Of a stretch of DNA of 64,000 nucleotides, positions 53,168-61,849 are shown one piece after another; the stretch's first letter is position 1, and each line of letters starts with the position of its first letter. The stretch is from assembly GCA_035380245.1 (NCBI GenBank), contig DAOSXA010000002.1, forward strand, positions 868,001 through 932,000, written 5' to 3'. The translations under genes were made by a program, and so were the position numbers. Source of the DNA: Candidatus Zixiibacteriota bacterium. Its GTDB lineage: Bacteria > Zixibacteria > MSB-5A5 > GN15 > FEB-12. A model generated the notes under the pieces. The model ran no database searches and had not been told where the DNA came from. It saw nothing but the letters and a program-made list of their open reading frames with translations.

Positions 53168-53977
53168 TCAGTTGCCGCCGAGAATAATCGGCAGACCGCC
53201 GTCGTCGTTGCCGACGATCACCACTTTCGTGTTCTGTGACTCGGCTATTTTCAGCGTAGCCTCGATCCCCTTCCACTTCAGCAATGAGGGCGTAATCCCG
53301 GAACTGACGATTTTCTGGAATTCGGCAATACCCTGAGCCTCGATCTTCTTGCGCTCGGCTTCTTTTTTCTCCTTCTCGATCTCGAAATCCATCCGCTGGG
53401 CGTTCTGATCGGCCGTCAGCTTGAAATTGATCGCCTCCGAGATTTTTGCCGGAATGGTTACGTCGCGGATCAGGACATTTTCGATCGTAACGTATTTATC
53501 GGTCACCGCCGCACGCAACTCGTCCACCATCGCCTTGGCCATCTCTTCTCGTTTGGTGGAATAAATCTCCTCCGGTTTATAACGCCCCGCCACCGTTCGT
53601 GAGATACCCCGAAGCATCGGCGCTACGGAGACATCATAATAATCCGGACCGACCGTCACCTGCAACGAATCCAGTTTGCCCGCCTCCGGGCGATACAATA
53701 CGGAGACCTCCATCTTGATCGTCGCGCCGTCGGAGGACAACACCGTCAGGAGTTCTTTTTGTTCCTGAAGTTGTACCTTGTAAACGAACATCTTATTCCA
53801 GGGCATATGCCAGGCAAAGCCCTCCGGATAGATTTTACCGAATTCGGTGCCGCTGCCGAACTTGGAATAAAAAACGCCTCGATGACCGGAGTCAATTTGA
53901 GTCCCGCAACCGACTACTCCGGCAGCGAAAGCCGCCAATAGAAAAAGCGGCAATAAGCGTGTTAAAGTCGATTTCAT
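53168..53977 (-). CDS. SPFH/prohibitin-like lipoprotein
   Basis: 269 residues. The signal ends in a lipobox (GVVGC, Cys24), then an SPFH/band 7 domain spans about residues 30-190 ('SGHRGVFYSKFGSGTEFGKI', 'SSDGATIKMEVSVLYRPEAG', 'RTVAGRYKPEEIYSTKREEM'). A charged coiled coil follows ('MDFEIEKEKKEAERKKIEAQ') and then a C-terminal 'IVGNDDGGLPIILGG'. SPFH proteins form membrane scaffolds and often control proteases such as FtsH. Here anchoring would be by lipid rather than a transmembrane helix, placing the scaffold in the periplasm. The ATG has a full AAGGAGGT upstream. No NfeD or ftsH partner is adjacent. Confidence 0.85.
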   Translation of the reverse strand: MKSTLTRLLPLFLLAAFAAGVVGCGTQIDSGHRGVFYSKFGSGTEFGKIYPEGFAWHMPWNKMFVYKVQLQEQKELLTVLSSDGATIKMEVSVLYRPEAGKLDSLQVTVGPDYYDVSVAPMLRGISRTVAGRYKPEEIYSTKREEMAKAMVDELRAAVTDKYVTIENVLIRDVTIPAKISEAINFKLTADQNAQRMDFEIEKEKKEAERKKIEAQGIAEFQKIVSSGITPSLLKWKGIEATLKIAESQNTKVVIVGNDDGGLPIILGGN

Positions 53978-54060
53978 ACTACCTCCTTGATATCTCAGTT
54001 TTTTGTTTTCCATGTCCGTTGTCGAAGAATACCGGCGATCATCGGAGATATTCAACAAAA

Positions 54061-54082
54061 ATGGCCCGAGTGTTTCGGGCCA
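54061..54082 (-). terminator. Intrinsic terminator after the unknown lipoprotein gene
   Basis: ATGGCCCGA / TCGGGCCAT, a perfect 9-bp stem with a short loop, followed on the minus strand by TTTTTGTT. Confidence 0.8.
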
Positions 54083-54107
54083 TCTTGGTCGACATTTGCT
54101 GTCGGAA

Positions 54108-55094
54108 TCAATCCTTAACGCGAATCGCCGTCCCCCAGAAACCACCGTATCGGTCGGGATAACGTGATTCATAAAACCACAGCATGTTGAAATTGAGCGA
54201 AGTGGTGTCGCACAACCAGAGAGTATCGAGATACTCATCTTCCTCAATCCGATCCGCAGTGGAGGTAGTCCATCCGGAATCGCTCATGTAAGTAACCCGA
54301 AGCCTGACAGAACCGTCCGAGATCGAATACGGCACATTAAGGGCGGTAAGAACCAGCCGCGATCCCTTTTTCACCTCCGGGATGTCTGAAAGTAACATAT
54401 AGGGCATCAGTGTTTTGCCGGCAACGGTATCGACATCGAGGTACAGGGAACCCGTCTCAGGATCGACCTTACGACTATAAACATACTTCAGATATTGGAA
54501 ATACTCGTACTGGAAACCATCGGCATCGATTTTAGCCGCGCCCTCGGGCTGCAGGTAAATATCCATCCCGGAAGCTTGACTACCACCTCTCGTTTGCGAT
54601 AGATTCACGGCATGAAGTACCCATCCTGCATACACGTCGGTACTGACAATACGCAGGAAATACCCCCAGCGAATCAAATAACGGGTTTGATATTCATACG
54701 TAGTATCAACCCCAAGCACGCGCTGGATGCGGACATAGAAATCATCATAAATGCGAACTTCGTTGTCGTCCGCCAATCCGAACGGTGACCCGTGGTCTTT
54801 CTCTACCGAATCGGGAGTTATATACTGAGTAACATAGCGATTGACTGAATCGACCAGTATCCGATACTCGGCGCCGGGGTCAGAGTCCTTGTAGTACGGT
54901 TCATCCGAAAACACCCCTTCAGTGGTAAACAACTCTTTCGCCATCGGGACTTGTCTGAGATACCGAAGAATCTCATCATCGTCCATAACGTTGTAGACGT
55001 CTCGTTCGCTGCAGGCGACGCCAATCATAACGACTGCCGCTGAAATTACGACGATAAAAGCTGCACCGGACCACAGCGCTTTATTTCTTTTCAT
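54108..55094 (-). CDS. Putative lipoprotein of unknown family
   Basis: 328 residues. A long hydrophobic signal ends in GVAC, Cys28, giving a probable lipoprotein. The mature part is acidic, rich in Tyr and Asp, and looks beta-rich ('VRIYDDFYVRIQRVLGVDTT', 'FLRIVSTDVYAGWVLHAVNL', 'GSRLVLTALNVPYSISDGSV'). No known domain is recognised. Its own promoter (TTGACG-N18-TATAAA) and a strong terminator make it monocistronic. Function cannot be suggested. Confidence 0.7.
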   Translation of the reverse strand: MKRNKALWSGAAFIVVISAAVVMIGVACSERDVYNVMDDDEILRYLRQVPMAKELFTTEGVFSDEPYYKDSDPGAEYRILVDSVNRYVTQYITPDSVEKDHGSPFGLADDNEVRIYDDFYVRIQRVLGVDTTYEYQTRYLIRWGYFLRIVSTDVYAGWVLHAVNLSQTRGGSQASGMDIYLQPEGAAKIDADGFQYEYFQYLKYVYSRKVDPETGSLYLDVDTVAGKTLMPYMLLSDIPEVKKGSRLVLTALNVPYSISDGSVRLRVTYMSDSGWTTSTADRIEEDEYLDTLWLCDTTSLNFNMLWFYESRYPDRYGGFWGTAIRVKD

Positions 55095-55123
55095 ATATCC
55101 TTTCTCGTGCCTGTGTTCTACTT

Positions 55124-55153
55124 TTTATACGAATCAGATGCCCCGGACGTCAA
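55124..55153 (-). promoter_or_regulatory. Promoter for the unknown lipoprotein gene
   Basis: TTGACG, an 18-bp spacer and TATAAA, about 30 bp upstream of the ATG and just after the uvrB stop. Confidence 0.55.
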
Positions 55154-55156
55154 CTC

Positions 55157-57184
55157 TCACCTTCTCGATTTTCTGCCCTTGAGTTGCTCTTTCATCCGCT
55201 TAATTTCATCGCGCATGACCATAGCGGTTTCAAAATCAAGATTGTCGGCAGCCTTTTTCATCGCTTTCATCATGAAAGCCAGTTGATCCTCGGCCGACAT
55301 ACGAACGAACGAGTCAGGTTTCTCAAAATCGGTTTCCTCGGCCGTTTTGCTGTCGGCAAACTGTGTGGCCCGGATGATTTCCTCGCGTGTTTTAAAAATC
55401 GTCTCCGGGTTTATATTATTGTCCTGGTTATACTTAAGCTGTTTTTCGCGACGCCGATTGGTTTCCTCGATGGCTTGTTGCATCGAACCGGTGATTTTAT
55501 CGGCATACATTATAACCTCGCCGTTTTTATTGCGGGCAGCGCGTCCGGCCGTTTGTATCAAGGCCCGAGCCGACCTGAGAAATCCCTCCTTATCGGCATC
55601 AAGTATAGCCACCAGCGACACCTCCGGAAGATCCAATCCCTCACGCAGCAAGTTAACTCCGACTAAAACATCAAATTCCGCCAGACGAAGGTCTCGGATA
55701 ATCTCAGTCCGGTCAATCGAGGCGATTTCACTGTGAAGATACCGTACTCGTACCCCGTGTTTGGTCAGATAGTCGGTTAAATCCTCCGACATCCGTTTGG
55801 TCAATGTCGTTACCAGCACGCGCTCCCCCTTGGCTCGTCGCTGTCGCACCTGCTCCAGGAGATCATCCACCTGGGTAGCCAAAGGTTTTACCGTAATGAT
55901 CGGATCGAGCAAACCGGTCGGACGAATCACCTGTTCCACAATCACTCCTTCGGCTTTTTCCAATTCGTAGTCGGCGGGAGTAGCGGAAACATAGATAACA
56001 CGAGGCGTCATCTGTTCGAATTCGTTGAACAACAGCGGCCGGTTGTCCAGAGCCGAAGGTAACCGGAAACCGTGCTGGACCAATGTCTCCTTACGGTTAC
56101 GATCACCGGCGTACATGGCGCCGATCTGGGGAATGGTCTGGTGTGATTCGTCAATAATGGTCAAGAAATCATCGCCAAAGAAATCGATCAGACAGAAAGG
56201 CCGCTCGCCCGGCTTACGGCCGGTAAGATGCCGGGAGTAATTCTCGATGCCGGAACAATAGCCGACCTCCTTCAGCATCTCCAGATCGTATTTCGTCCGC
56301 GACTCCAGCCGCTGGGCCTCCAGAAGCAGATTTTGAGATCGAAGTTCCTCCAGCCGCTCGCGCGTCTCCTGTCCGATTGACTTGATGGCGGTTTTGAGTT
56401 GATCGGGGGATGTGATGAAATGTTTGGCCGGGTAGATTGCGATACGCTTCTTCTCGTTCAGGACCTCTCCCGTCAACGGATTGACCTCGGTCAGCCGCTC
56501 GATTTCATCACCATAAAATTCGATACGAAGGGCATTTTCGTAGTAAGCCGGAATCAACTCGATTGTATCGCCTCGTACCCGAAAACGTCCACGCGAAAAA
56601 TCAATCTCGTTACGGTTATAATGAATATCAATCAACCGCCGGATTACCTCATCGCGGTCCCATTCCATCCCCTCTTCCAGCACGATAAGCTGCCGCCGAT
56701 ATTCTTCCGGGGAACCGAGACCATAGATACACGACACCGATGCAACTATAATGACATCGCGCCGTTCCAGGAGCGAAGCCGTAGCCCGCAACCTGAGACG
56801 GTCGATATCCTCGTTGACCGAAGTGTCTTTCTCAATATAAGTATCCGTACTTGGGAGATATGCCTCCGGCTGGTAGTAGTCATAATACGAGATAAAAAAC
56901 TCCACCGCATTGTCCGGAAAAAACGCTTTCAGCTCTCCATATAATTGCGCCGCCAGCGTCTTATTATGTGAAATAACCAACGTCGGTCGACCATAGCGGG
57001 CAATAACATTGGCCATCGTAAAGGTTTTACCGGAACCGGTTACCCCCAATAAAACCTGGTGGTTACGTCCGGCTTCCAGCCCCTCCACCAACTCATCAAT
57101 AGCCTGGGGCTGATCCCCTCTGGGCTGATAGCTCGATTTGAGGTGAAATTCACCTTGTGGAATGCGGTTCAATTCATTTGCCAT
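55157..57184 (-). CDS. uvrB: Excinuclease ABC subunit B
   Basis: 675 residues. Walker A 'GVTGSGKTFTMANVIARYG', the damage-probing beta-hairpin region 'YYDYYQPEAYLPSTDTYIEK', Walker B 'IIDESHQTIPQIGAM', helicase motif VI region 'QTAGRAARNKNGEVIMYADK' and the C-terminal UVR motif ('FETAMVMRDEIKRMKEQL') are all present. UvrB verifies the lesion and hands it to UvrC. I chose the ATG giving MANELNRIP; 35 upstream codons in frame are not conserved in character and include the promoter. Divergent from rplU. Confidence 0.97.
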   Translation of the reverse strand: MANELNRIPQGEFHLKSSYQPRGDQPQAIDELVEGLEAGRNHQVLLGVTGSGKTFTMANVIARYGRPTLVISHNKTLAAQLYGELKAFFPDNAVEFFISYYDYYQPEAYLPSTDTYIEKDTSVNEDIDRLRLRATASLLERRDVIIVASVSCIYGLGSPEEYRRQLIVLEEGMEWDRDEVIRRLIDIHYNRNEIDFSRGRFRVRGDTIELIPAYYENALRIEFYGDEIERLTEVNPLTGEVLNEKKRIAIYPAKHFITSPDQLKTAIKSIGQETRERLEELRSQNLLLEAQRLESRTKYDLEMLKEVGYCSGIENYSRHLTGRKPGERPFCLIDFFGDDFLTIIDESHQTIPQIGAMYAGDRNRKETLVQHGFRLPSALDNRPLLFNEFEQMTPRVIYVSATPADYELEKAEGVIVEQVIRPTGLLDPIITVKPLATQVDDLLEQVRQRRAKGERVLVTTLTKRMSEDLTDYLTKHGVRVRYLHSEIASIDRTEIIRDLRLAEFDVLVGVNLLREGLDLPEVSLVAILDADKEGFLRSARALIQTAGRAARNKNGEVIMYADKITGSMQQAIEETNRRREKQLKYNQDNNINPETIFKTREEIIRATQFADSKTAEETDFEKPDSFVRMSAEDQLAFMMKAMKKAADNLDFETAMVMRDEIKRMKEQLKGRKSRR

Positions 57185-57224
57185 CTGATTACCATCCGAG
57201 CCCTGGGCGCGGCCTAAACTTTTT

Positions 57225-57252
57225 AATATATGTAGCTTATCCCCGGCAACAA
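57225..57252 (-). promoter_or_regulatory. Sigma-70-type promoter for uvrB
   Basis: TTGTTG, a 16-bp spacer and TATATT, about 40 bp upstream of the ATG. No LexA-type box recognised. Confidence 0.5.
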
Positions 57253-57297
57253 GGCCAAAAAAAGAACCTGAATTCACGAAAACCATCACATCTTTAT

Positions 57298-57325
57298 GGA
57301 ACTTGTAATCGATACGAAAGTCTAA
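57298..57325 (+). promoter_or_regulatory. Sigma-E-like promoter upstream of rplU-bamA-skp-lpxD
   Basis: GGAACTT, exactly 15 bp, then GTCTAA. This matches the E. coli sigma-E consensus at all 13 specified positions. It lies about 130 bp before rplU and reads into the BAM genes. The same -35 and spacing occur before the window's ECF sigma gene. Confidence 0.65.
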
Positions 57326-57376
57326 GTTTGTGACTTGGGCGAAAAATAGAACCGAATCAGGTACGATAAATATGCC

Positions 57377-57404
57377 TTGACTAAAAGGCTTGATTTGTTA
57401 CCTT
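57377..57404 (+). promoter_or_regulatory. Housekeeping promoter for rplU
   Basis: TTGACT, a 16-bp spacer and TACCTT, about 50 bp upstream of the rplU ATG; a weaker -10 than the window's usual TATATT. Confidence 0.35.
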
Positions 57405-57454
57405 TGGAGGCTTAGTCTTAGCTGTTTATTGAGTTCTACTTTGGAGGATTGTTA

Positions 57455-57775
57455 ATGTACGCCGTTTTTCAGATAAGCGGTTTCCAGTTTAGCGCCGAAG
57501 AAGGTGACACTGTTCAGGTGCCCCTGCAAAAAGCATCCGATGGCGACAAGATCTCCATCACCGAAGTGCTGTTAGTGAAAGACGGCGACAAGTCAGTCGC
57601 GGGACAGCCGTTCGTTGCGGATGCCTCGATCGAAGCCGAAGTGATCGGTCACGGTAAGGGGGATAAGGTGATTGTGCACAAACACAAACGCCGCACCAAG
57701 TACCGCCGTACTACCGGTCATCGTCAGGATTACACTGAACTAAAGATCAACCGCATTTCAGCTCCGTTGAGCTGA
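57455..57775 (+). CDS. rplU: 50S ribosomal protein L21
   Basis: 106 residues, normal length. 'MYAVFQISGFQFSAEEGDTV' and 'IVHKHKRRTKYRRTTGHRQD', then 'YTELKINRI', are the L21 signatures; the basic loop binds 23S rRNA. The ATG has GGAGG 7 bp upstream. In most bacteria rpmA (L27) and often obg follow; here the next gene is bamA after 16 bp, so L21 has been uncoupled from L27 and joined to outer-membrane assembly genes. Confidence 0.95.
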   Translation: MYAVFQISGFQFSAEEGDTVQVPLQKASDGDKISITEVLLVKDGDKSVAGQPFVADASIEAEVIGHGKGDKVIVHKHKRRTKYRRTTGHRQDYTELKINRISAPLS

Positions 57776-57791
57776 CAAACAAACGGAAACT

Positions 57792-60263
57792 GTGACCGCA
57801 AGGGCAAGGACAGCTCTACTCACCATTCTGGCGCTGATTGCGTTCGTAACTACAGCCTCGGCTCAGGTTCGCTACCGGATTATCGAGGTGCAGATCGAGG
57901 GCAATCAGACCGCCTCTCGTTCTCTGATCATGGGTGTCTCGTCACTCAAGGTCGGGAGTGATCTTACCCCTACCGCGGTTTCAGAGACCATCCGCCGTCT
58001 CTACGGCCTGGGATTCTTTAAGGATATCCAGGTCGAAGCCGAAGAAGTTCCGGGCGGCGTAAAAATCTTTGTCGTGGTTAAAGAGCTGCCCAAACTGGGC
58101 AGCTTGACCTATTCCGGTAATAAGCAAATCAAGACCAAGGACCTCGAAGAGGCCCTCCGCCTCGGTGTCGGCGGATACATTTCCCCGTATCTGATCCAGG
58201 AAAAGAAAACCCATATTGAGGACCTCTATGCCGAGAAGGGGTATTTCCGGGTCGAGGCTACTCCCGTCCTGACTTATAACTTCGACTCGACCATTGCCGA
58301 TCTGGAGTTCAAGATTGACGAGAAATCCAAGGTTAAGGTCGAGAAAGTGGTCATGTATGGAAACAGTCAGGTTGATGCCGGTGACGTGATAGGCAAAATG
58401 CGTAACCGCAAACGCGGATTACTGAAAAGCTCGAATTTCGCCCAGGATAAGTACGATGAAGACCTGGGTAAGGTAATCGATGAATTCCACAAACGCGGCT
58501 TTATCGACGCCCATTTGATTTCGGACTCGATGTACATCGATACTCTTCGCAATCGCATGACGATCTACCTCAACGTTTACGAAGGGCCTCGGTATTATTT
58601 CGGCAACGTGGAGATTACCGGCTGCGAATGTTTACCGGCGGACTATCTTGAAAGCCTGATTAAATTCGATTCCGGCGATGTTTTCAACTCCGAGAAATAC
58701 GATGAATCGTTGAACGAAATCCACTCCGCCTACTGGGACGTCGGCCACCTTCATTCCCGGGTAGACGATGTCCGCACCACGCGGCAGGATTCGGTTATCG
58801 ATGTCAGCTACGATATTTCCGAGGGTCTCCCCTCGCACGTGAAAATGATAAGTATTATCGGTAACAACCGAACCAAGGATCGGGTGATCCGTCGCGAGAT
58901 ATCGATGCTGCCGGGCAATGTCTTCCGACAAGACCTCCTTATTCGCTCGGTGCGCGATGTCATGGCGCTCAATTATTTCGAAAGCGCCGTGCCTACTCCG
59001 CTGGCTCTTCCCAACGGTGACGTGGATATCGAGTTCGAAGTAACCGAAAAACGCACGGGTGAAGTCATGGCCGGCGCCGGTTACAACAGTCAGGACAAAC
59101 TAGTCGGCAACGTCGGGATAGGTATTCCCAATTTCCGAGGTATGGGACAGAACGTCGCCTTCAACGTCGAGTTTGGCAGCAACCGCAACTCGTTCTCCGC
59201 CTCGTTCTCCGAGCCCTGGCTGTTCGGTTACCCCACCTCGATGGCCCTGAGTTTGTACACGATCAACCGCAACTGGTACGATGAATACATCGAAGGCAGC
59301 CAGGGCGGCTCGATCCGGATCGGTCGGCGTCTGCGCTGGCCCGACAACTACTTCCGCATCTATGCCTCTTACGGTCTGGAACGGACACGCTATTACGATT
59401 TTGACGACGACTACGAAAGCGAATGTTATTATAAATCGTATTATTACTACAATGATCCGTCGACCGACGACACGGTGCTCGATGAAGCTCTGGCGCAACA
59501 CCTGTACAACCCCTACCCCGGCTCCATCGTCTCCTACAACGAAGAATGGCTGACCGGATCGACTTTATCTCTGACCCTGACGCGCGACTCGCGCAACCTG
59601 CCGCAGTTCGCTACTTCGGGCTCGAAAATGTCCTACACGATCGAACAAACGGGCGGTTTCCTGGGAGGCTTCTGGCACTACATGAAGCACAACTTCGAAA
59701 TCTCCAAATTCATCCCGTTGTTCTGGAAGTTTTCGCTCGGAGCCAAGTTAAACTATGCCGTGGTCACGTCGCCTTCCGGGGATGATCGCATCCAGGTCTC
59801 CGACCGCTTCACTCCGGGCGGCACCGATTATGACGGCACGGTACGCGGCTACGACGGCGGTTCGTTGACTCCCGATACCCTGGTCGCGGCTTCTGATACG
59901 ACTTTCCTCTACGATGACCCAGACATGATTCCGGGGGTGGACCCGCCGGACGACACGCTTTACACTTCATTCACCACCAGGGTCCGCGGCAAGTACATGC
60001 TGGTAACGAATATCGAATTGCAATTCCCCATCGTTGAGCGGCAGGTTTACGGTATGCTGTTTTTCGACGCCGGCAACTCCTGGCTGCACAAGGAAAATAT
60101 CAAACCGTTCCACGATCTTTACCGCGGCGTGGGACTCGGATTCCGTATCGTCGTACCTGGAATAGGTACGATTGGATTTGACTTCGGCTACGCCCTTGAT
60201 GATCATGACGGTGACGGGAGAGGCTGGAAACCACACTTCCAGATTGGATCGACCTTTAGATAG
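57792..60263 (+). CDS. bamA: Outer-membrane protein assembly factor BamA
   Basis: 823 residues: signal peptide (TALLTILALIAFVTTASAQ), about five POTRA domains over roughly 25-400 ('YRIIEVQIEGNQTASRSLIM', 'VKVEKVVMYGNSQVDAGDVI', 'PRYYFGNVEITGCECLPADY', 'VKMISIIGNNRTKDRVIRRE'), and the 16-strand barrel ('GAGYNSQDKLVGNVGIGIPN', 'TRDSRNLPQFATSGSKMSYT', 'GTVRGYDGGS' as the VRGF/Y lid lock, 'GVGLGFRIVVPGIGTIGFDF'). It is the core of the BAM complex. It starts with GTG. The last residue is Arg after Phe, a slight departure from the usual terminal aromatic. Followed by skp and lpxD, the canonical order. Confidence 0.95.
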   Translation: MTARARTALLTILALIAFVTTASAQVRYRIIEVQIEGNQTASRSLIMGVSSLKVGSDLTPTAVSETIRRLYGLGFFKDIQVEAEEVPGGVKIFVVVKELPKLGSLTYSGNKQIKTKDLEEALRLGVGGYISPYLIQEKKTHIEDLYAEKGYFRVEATPVLTYNFDSTIADLEFKIDEKSKVKVEKVVMYGNSQVDAGDVIGKMRNRKRGLLKSSNFAQDKYDEDLGKVIDEFHKRGFIDAHLISDSMYIDTLRNRMTIYLNVYEGPRYYFGNVEITGCECLPADYLESLIKFDSGDVFNSEKYDESLNEIHSAYWDVGHLHSRVDDVRTTRQDSVIDVSYDISEGLPSHVKMISIIGNNRTKDRVIRREISMLPGNVFRQDLLIRSVRDVMALNYFESAVPTPLALPNGDVDIEFEVTEKRTGEVMAGAGYNSQDKLVGNVGIGIPNFRGMGQNVAFNVEFGSNRNSFSASFSEPWLFGYPTSMALSLYTINRNWYDEYIEGSQGGSIRIGRRLRWPDNYFRIYASYGLERTRYYDFDDDYESECYYKSYYYYNDPSTDDTVLDEALAQHLYNPYPGSIVSYNEEWLTGSTLSLTLTRDSRNLPQFATSGSKMSYTIEQTGGFLGGFWHYMKHNFEISKFIPLFWKFSLGAKLNYAVVTSPSGDDRIQVSDRFTPGGTDYDGTVRGYDGGSLTPDTLVAASDTTFLYDDPDMIPGVDPPDDTLYTSFTTRVRGKYMLVTNIELQFPIVERQVYGMLFFDAGNSWLHKENIKPFHDLYRGVGLGFRIVVPGIGTIGFDFGYALDDHDGDGRGWKPHFQIGSTFR

Positions 60264-60293
60264 CAAATTATCAGGTTTTTATAGGAGTTGACT

Positions 60294-60830
60294 ATGCGCA
60301 AAACAGTAGTGTCCATCCTAAGTATCATTGCCGCGGTTCTGCTGATGCAGGCAGCAGCGGTTGATGTACAAGCTCAGGGCGTCCGTATCGGGTTCGTTCA
60401 GGACGAACAAATCAAAATGCAATACAAGGCCTGGCAGCGAGCTCAGGAAGAGTGGGAACTCGAAGCCCGCGCCTGGGAAGATGAAGCTACTGCCAAACAG
60501 CAGGAATTGACCGACCTCCAGAACGATTATGAACGGCAGAAGTTGATTCTTTCCGACGAGAAGAAGCGTGAGAAAGAAGCCGCCATCAATGCCAAGATGG
60601 AAGCACTCGATGCTTACACCCGTCAGATCTACGGTCCCAACGGGACAGCCGAAAAGAAACAGCAATCGTTACTGCAACCGTTGCTGGAAAAAATCACTAA
60701 AGCGATCGAAGACGTCGCCGTCGAAAACGACTATGATGTAATCTTCACGCTGCAAAGCGGTCTGGGATACATCAAACCGACCTACGATGTCACCGAGATG
60801 GTGCTTCAGAAACTTGAAGAAATCGAATAG
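60294..60830 (+). CDS. skp: OmpH/Skp-family periplasmic chaperone
   Basis: 178 residues with a signal peptide and a long charged helical hairpin ('AWEDEATAKQQELTDLQNDY', 'KLILSDEKKREKEAAINAKM') ending in the OmpH-type 'VAVENDYDVIFTLQSGLGYI'. Skp trimers hold unfolded outer-membrane proteins on their way to BamA. TAGGAG precedes the ATG; a TTG 6 bp earlier is weaker. It is 30 bp after bamA and overlaps lpxD, consistent with one transcript. Confidence 0.92.
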   Translation: MRKTVVSILSIIAAVLLMQAAAVDVQAQGVRIGFVQDEQIKMQYKAWQRAQEEWELEARAWEDEATAKQQELTDLQNDYERQKLILSDEKKREKEAAINAKMEALDAYTRQIYGPNGTAEKKQQSLLQPLLEKITKAIEDVAVENDYDVIFTLQSGLGYIKPTYDVTEMVLQKLEEIE

Positions 60831-61848
60831 CCTGGTTGAAATTTCCCTGGCCGAACTGGCCGGAAAAATCGGCGGTCGTCTCGAAGGAGACGACCGCGTT
60901 TTGATCGGGAGCGTAGCCCCGATCGAAATCGCGACTGAAGGTGAAATCAGCTTCGTTGCCAACTCCTCCTATGCCAAATTTGTCGAATCGACCAACGCTT
61001 CGGCCCTGATCCTCGATGAGGATACCCCTTCTGCCGGCAAGCCGTGTATTCGCCACAATAATCCCTATCTGGCTTTCGCGCTTTGTCTCGACATCCTGTA
61101 TCCGACACCTCGCCAGGTCGAACCCGGCATCCATGAATCCAGCGTTATCGCCCAAACCGCCAGGATTGACAGTTCCGCCGGTATCGGTCCGCTCTGTCAT
61201 GTTTGCGACGGCGCCGCCATCGGTGAAAACAGCCAGTTGATTTCATCGATCTACATCGGGAAAGATGTCTCGATCGGTAAAAACTGCCTCTTCTACCCCG
61301 GTGTCATGATCATGAACGGTTGTCGAATCGGGGACAACGTTATCGTGCATTCATCAACCGTGATCGGCTCGGATGGATTCGGTTTCGCCGAACATGAGCA
61401 GGGGATCAAGAAGGTCAAACAAATCGGTTGGGTCGAAATCGGCGACGAAGTTGAAATTGGCTCCAATTGCTCGATCGACCGCGGCGCCCTCGGACCGACC
61501 CGGATCGGTCACGGCACCAAGATCGACAACCTGGTGCAGGTTGCCCACAACGTTCAGATCGGCGCTTTCTCTATTCTCGTGTCACAGGTGGGGGTGGCCG
61601 GATCGACGAAGATCGGCAACGGCGTCGTACTGGCGGGACAGGTCGGTGTGGTCGGACATTTGAACATCGGCGATGGTGTCAAAGTAGCCGCCCAGTCCGG
61701 CGTTTCTCATTCCATCGAAGCGGGTAAAATCGTCCTGGGCTCACCGGCTCGGGAGATCGGACTCGCCCGCCGAATCGAGGCATCCGCCTCCCGACTGCCG
61801 GAACTGTTGAAACGCGTCAAACAACTCGAGAAAAAACTCTCGGAATAA
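60787..61848 (+). CDS. lpxD: UDP-3-O-acyl-glucosamine N-acyltransferase LpxD
   Basis: 353 residues with the uridine-binding N domain ('EISLAELAGKIGGRLEGDDR', 'EGEISFVANSSYAKFV'), hexapeptide left-handed helix repeats ('IGKDVSIGKNCLFYPGVMIM', 'IGDEVEIGSNCSIDRGA'), the catalytic His254 in 'LVQVAHNVQIG', and a C-terminal helix. LpxD adds the second acyl chain in lipid A synthesis. The start is uncertain: the ATG used overlaps skp by 44 bp without a visible ribosome site, while a TTG 27 bp later would better match family length. Its stop is 1 bp from the convergent next gene. Confidence 0.95.
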   Translation: MSPRWCFRNLKKSNSLVEISLAELAGKIGGRLEGDDRVLIGSVAPIEIATEGEISFVANSSYAKFVESTNASALILDEDTPSAGKPCIRHNNPYLAFALCLDILYPTPRQVEPGIHESSVIAQTARIDSSAGIGPLCHVCDGAAIGENSQLISSIYIGKDVSIGKNCLFYPGVMIMNGCRIGDNVIVHSSTVIGSDGFGFAEHEQGIKKVKQIGWVEIGDEVEIGSNCSIDRGALGPTRIGHGTKIDNLVQVAHNVQIGAFSILVSQVGVAGSTKIGNGVVLAGQVGVVGHLNIGDGVKVAAQSGVSHSIEAGKIVLGSPAREIGLARRIEASASRLPELLKRVKQLEKKLSE

Positions 61849-61849
61849 A

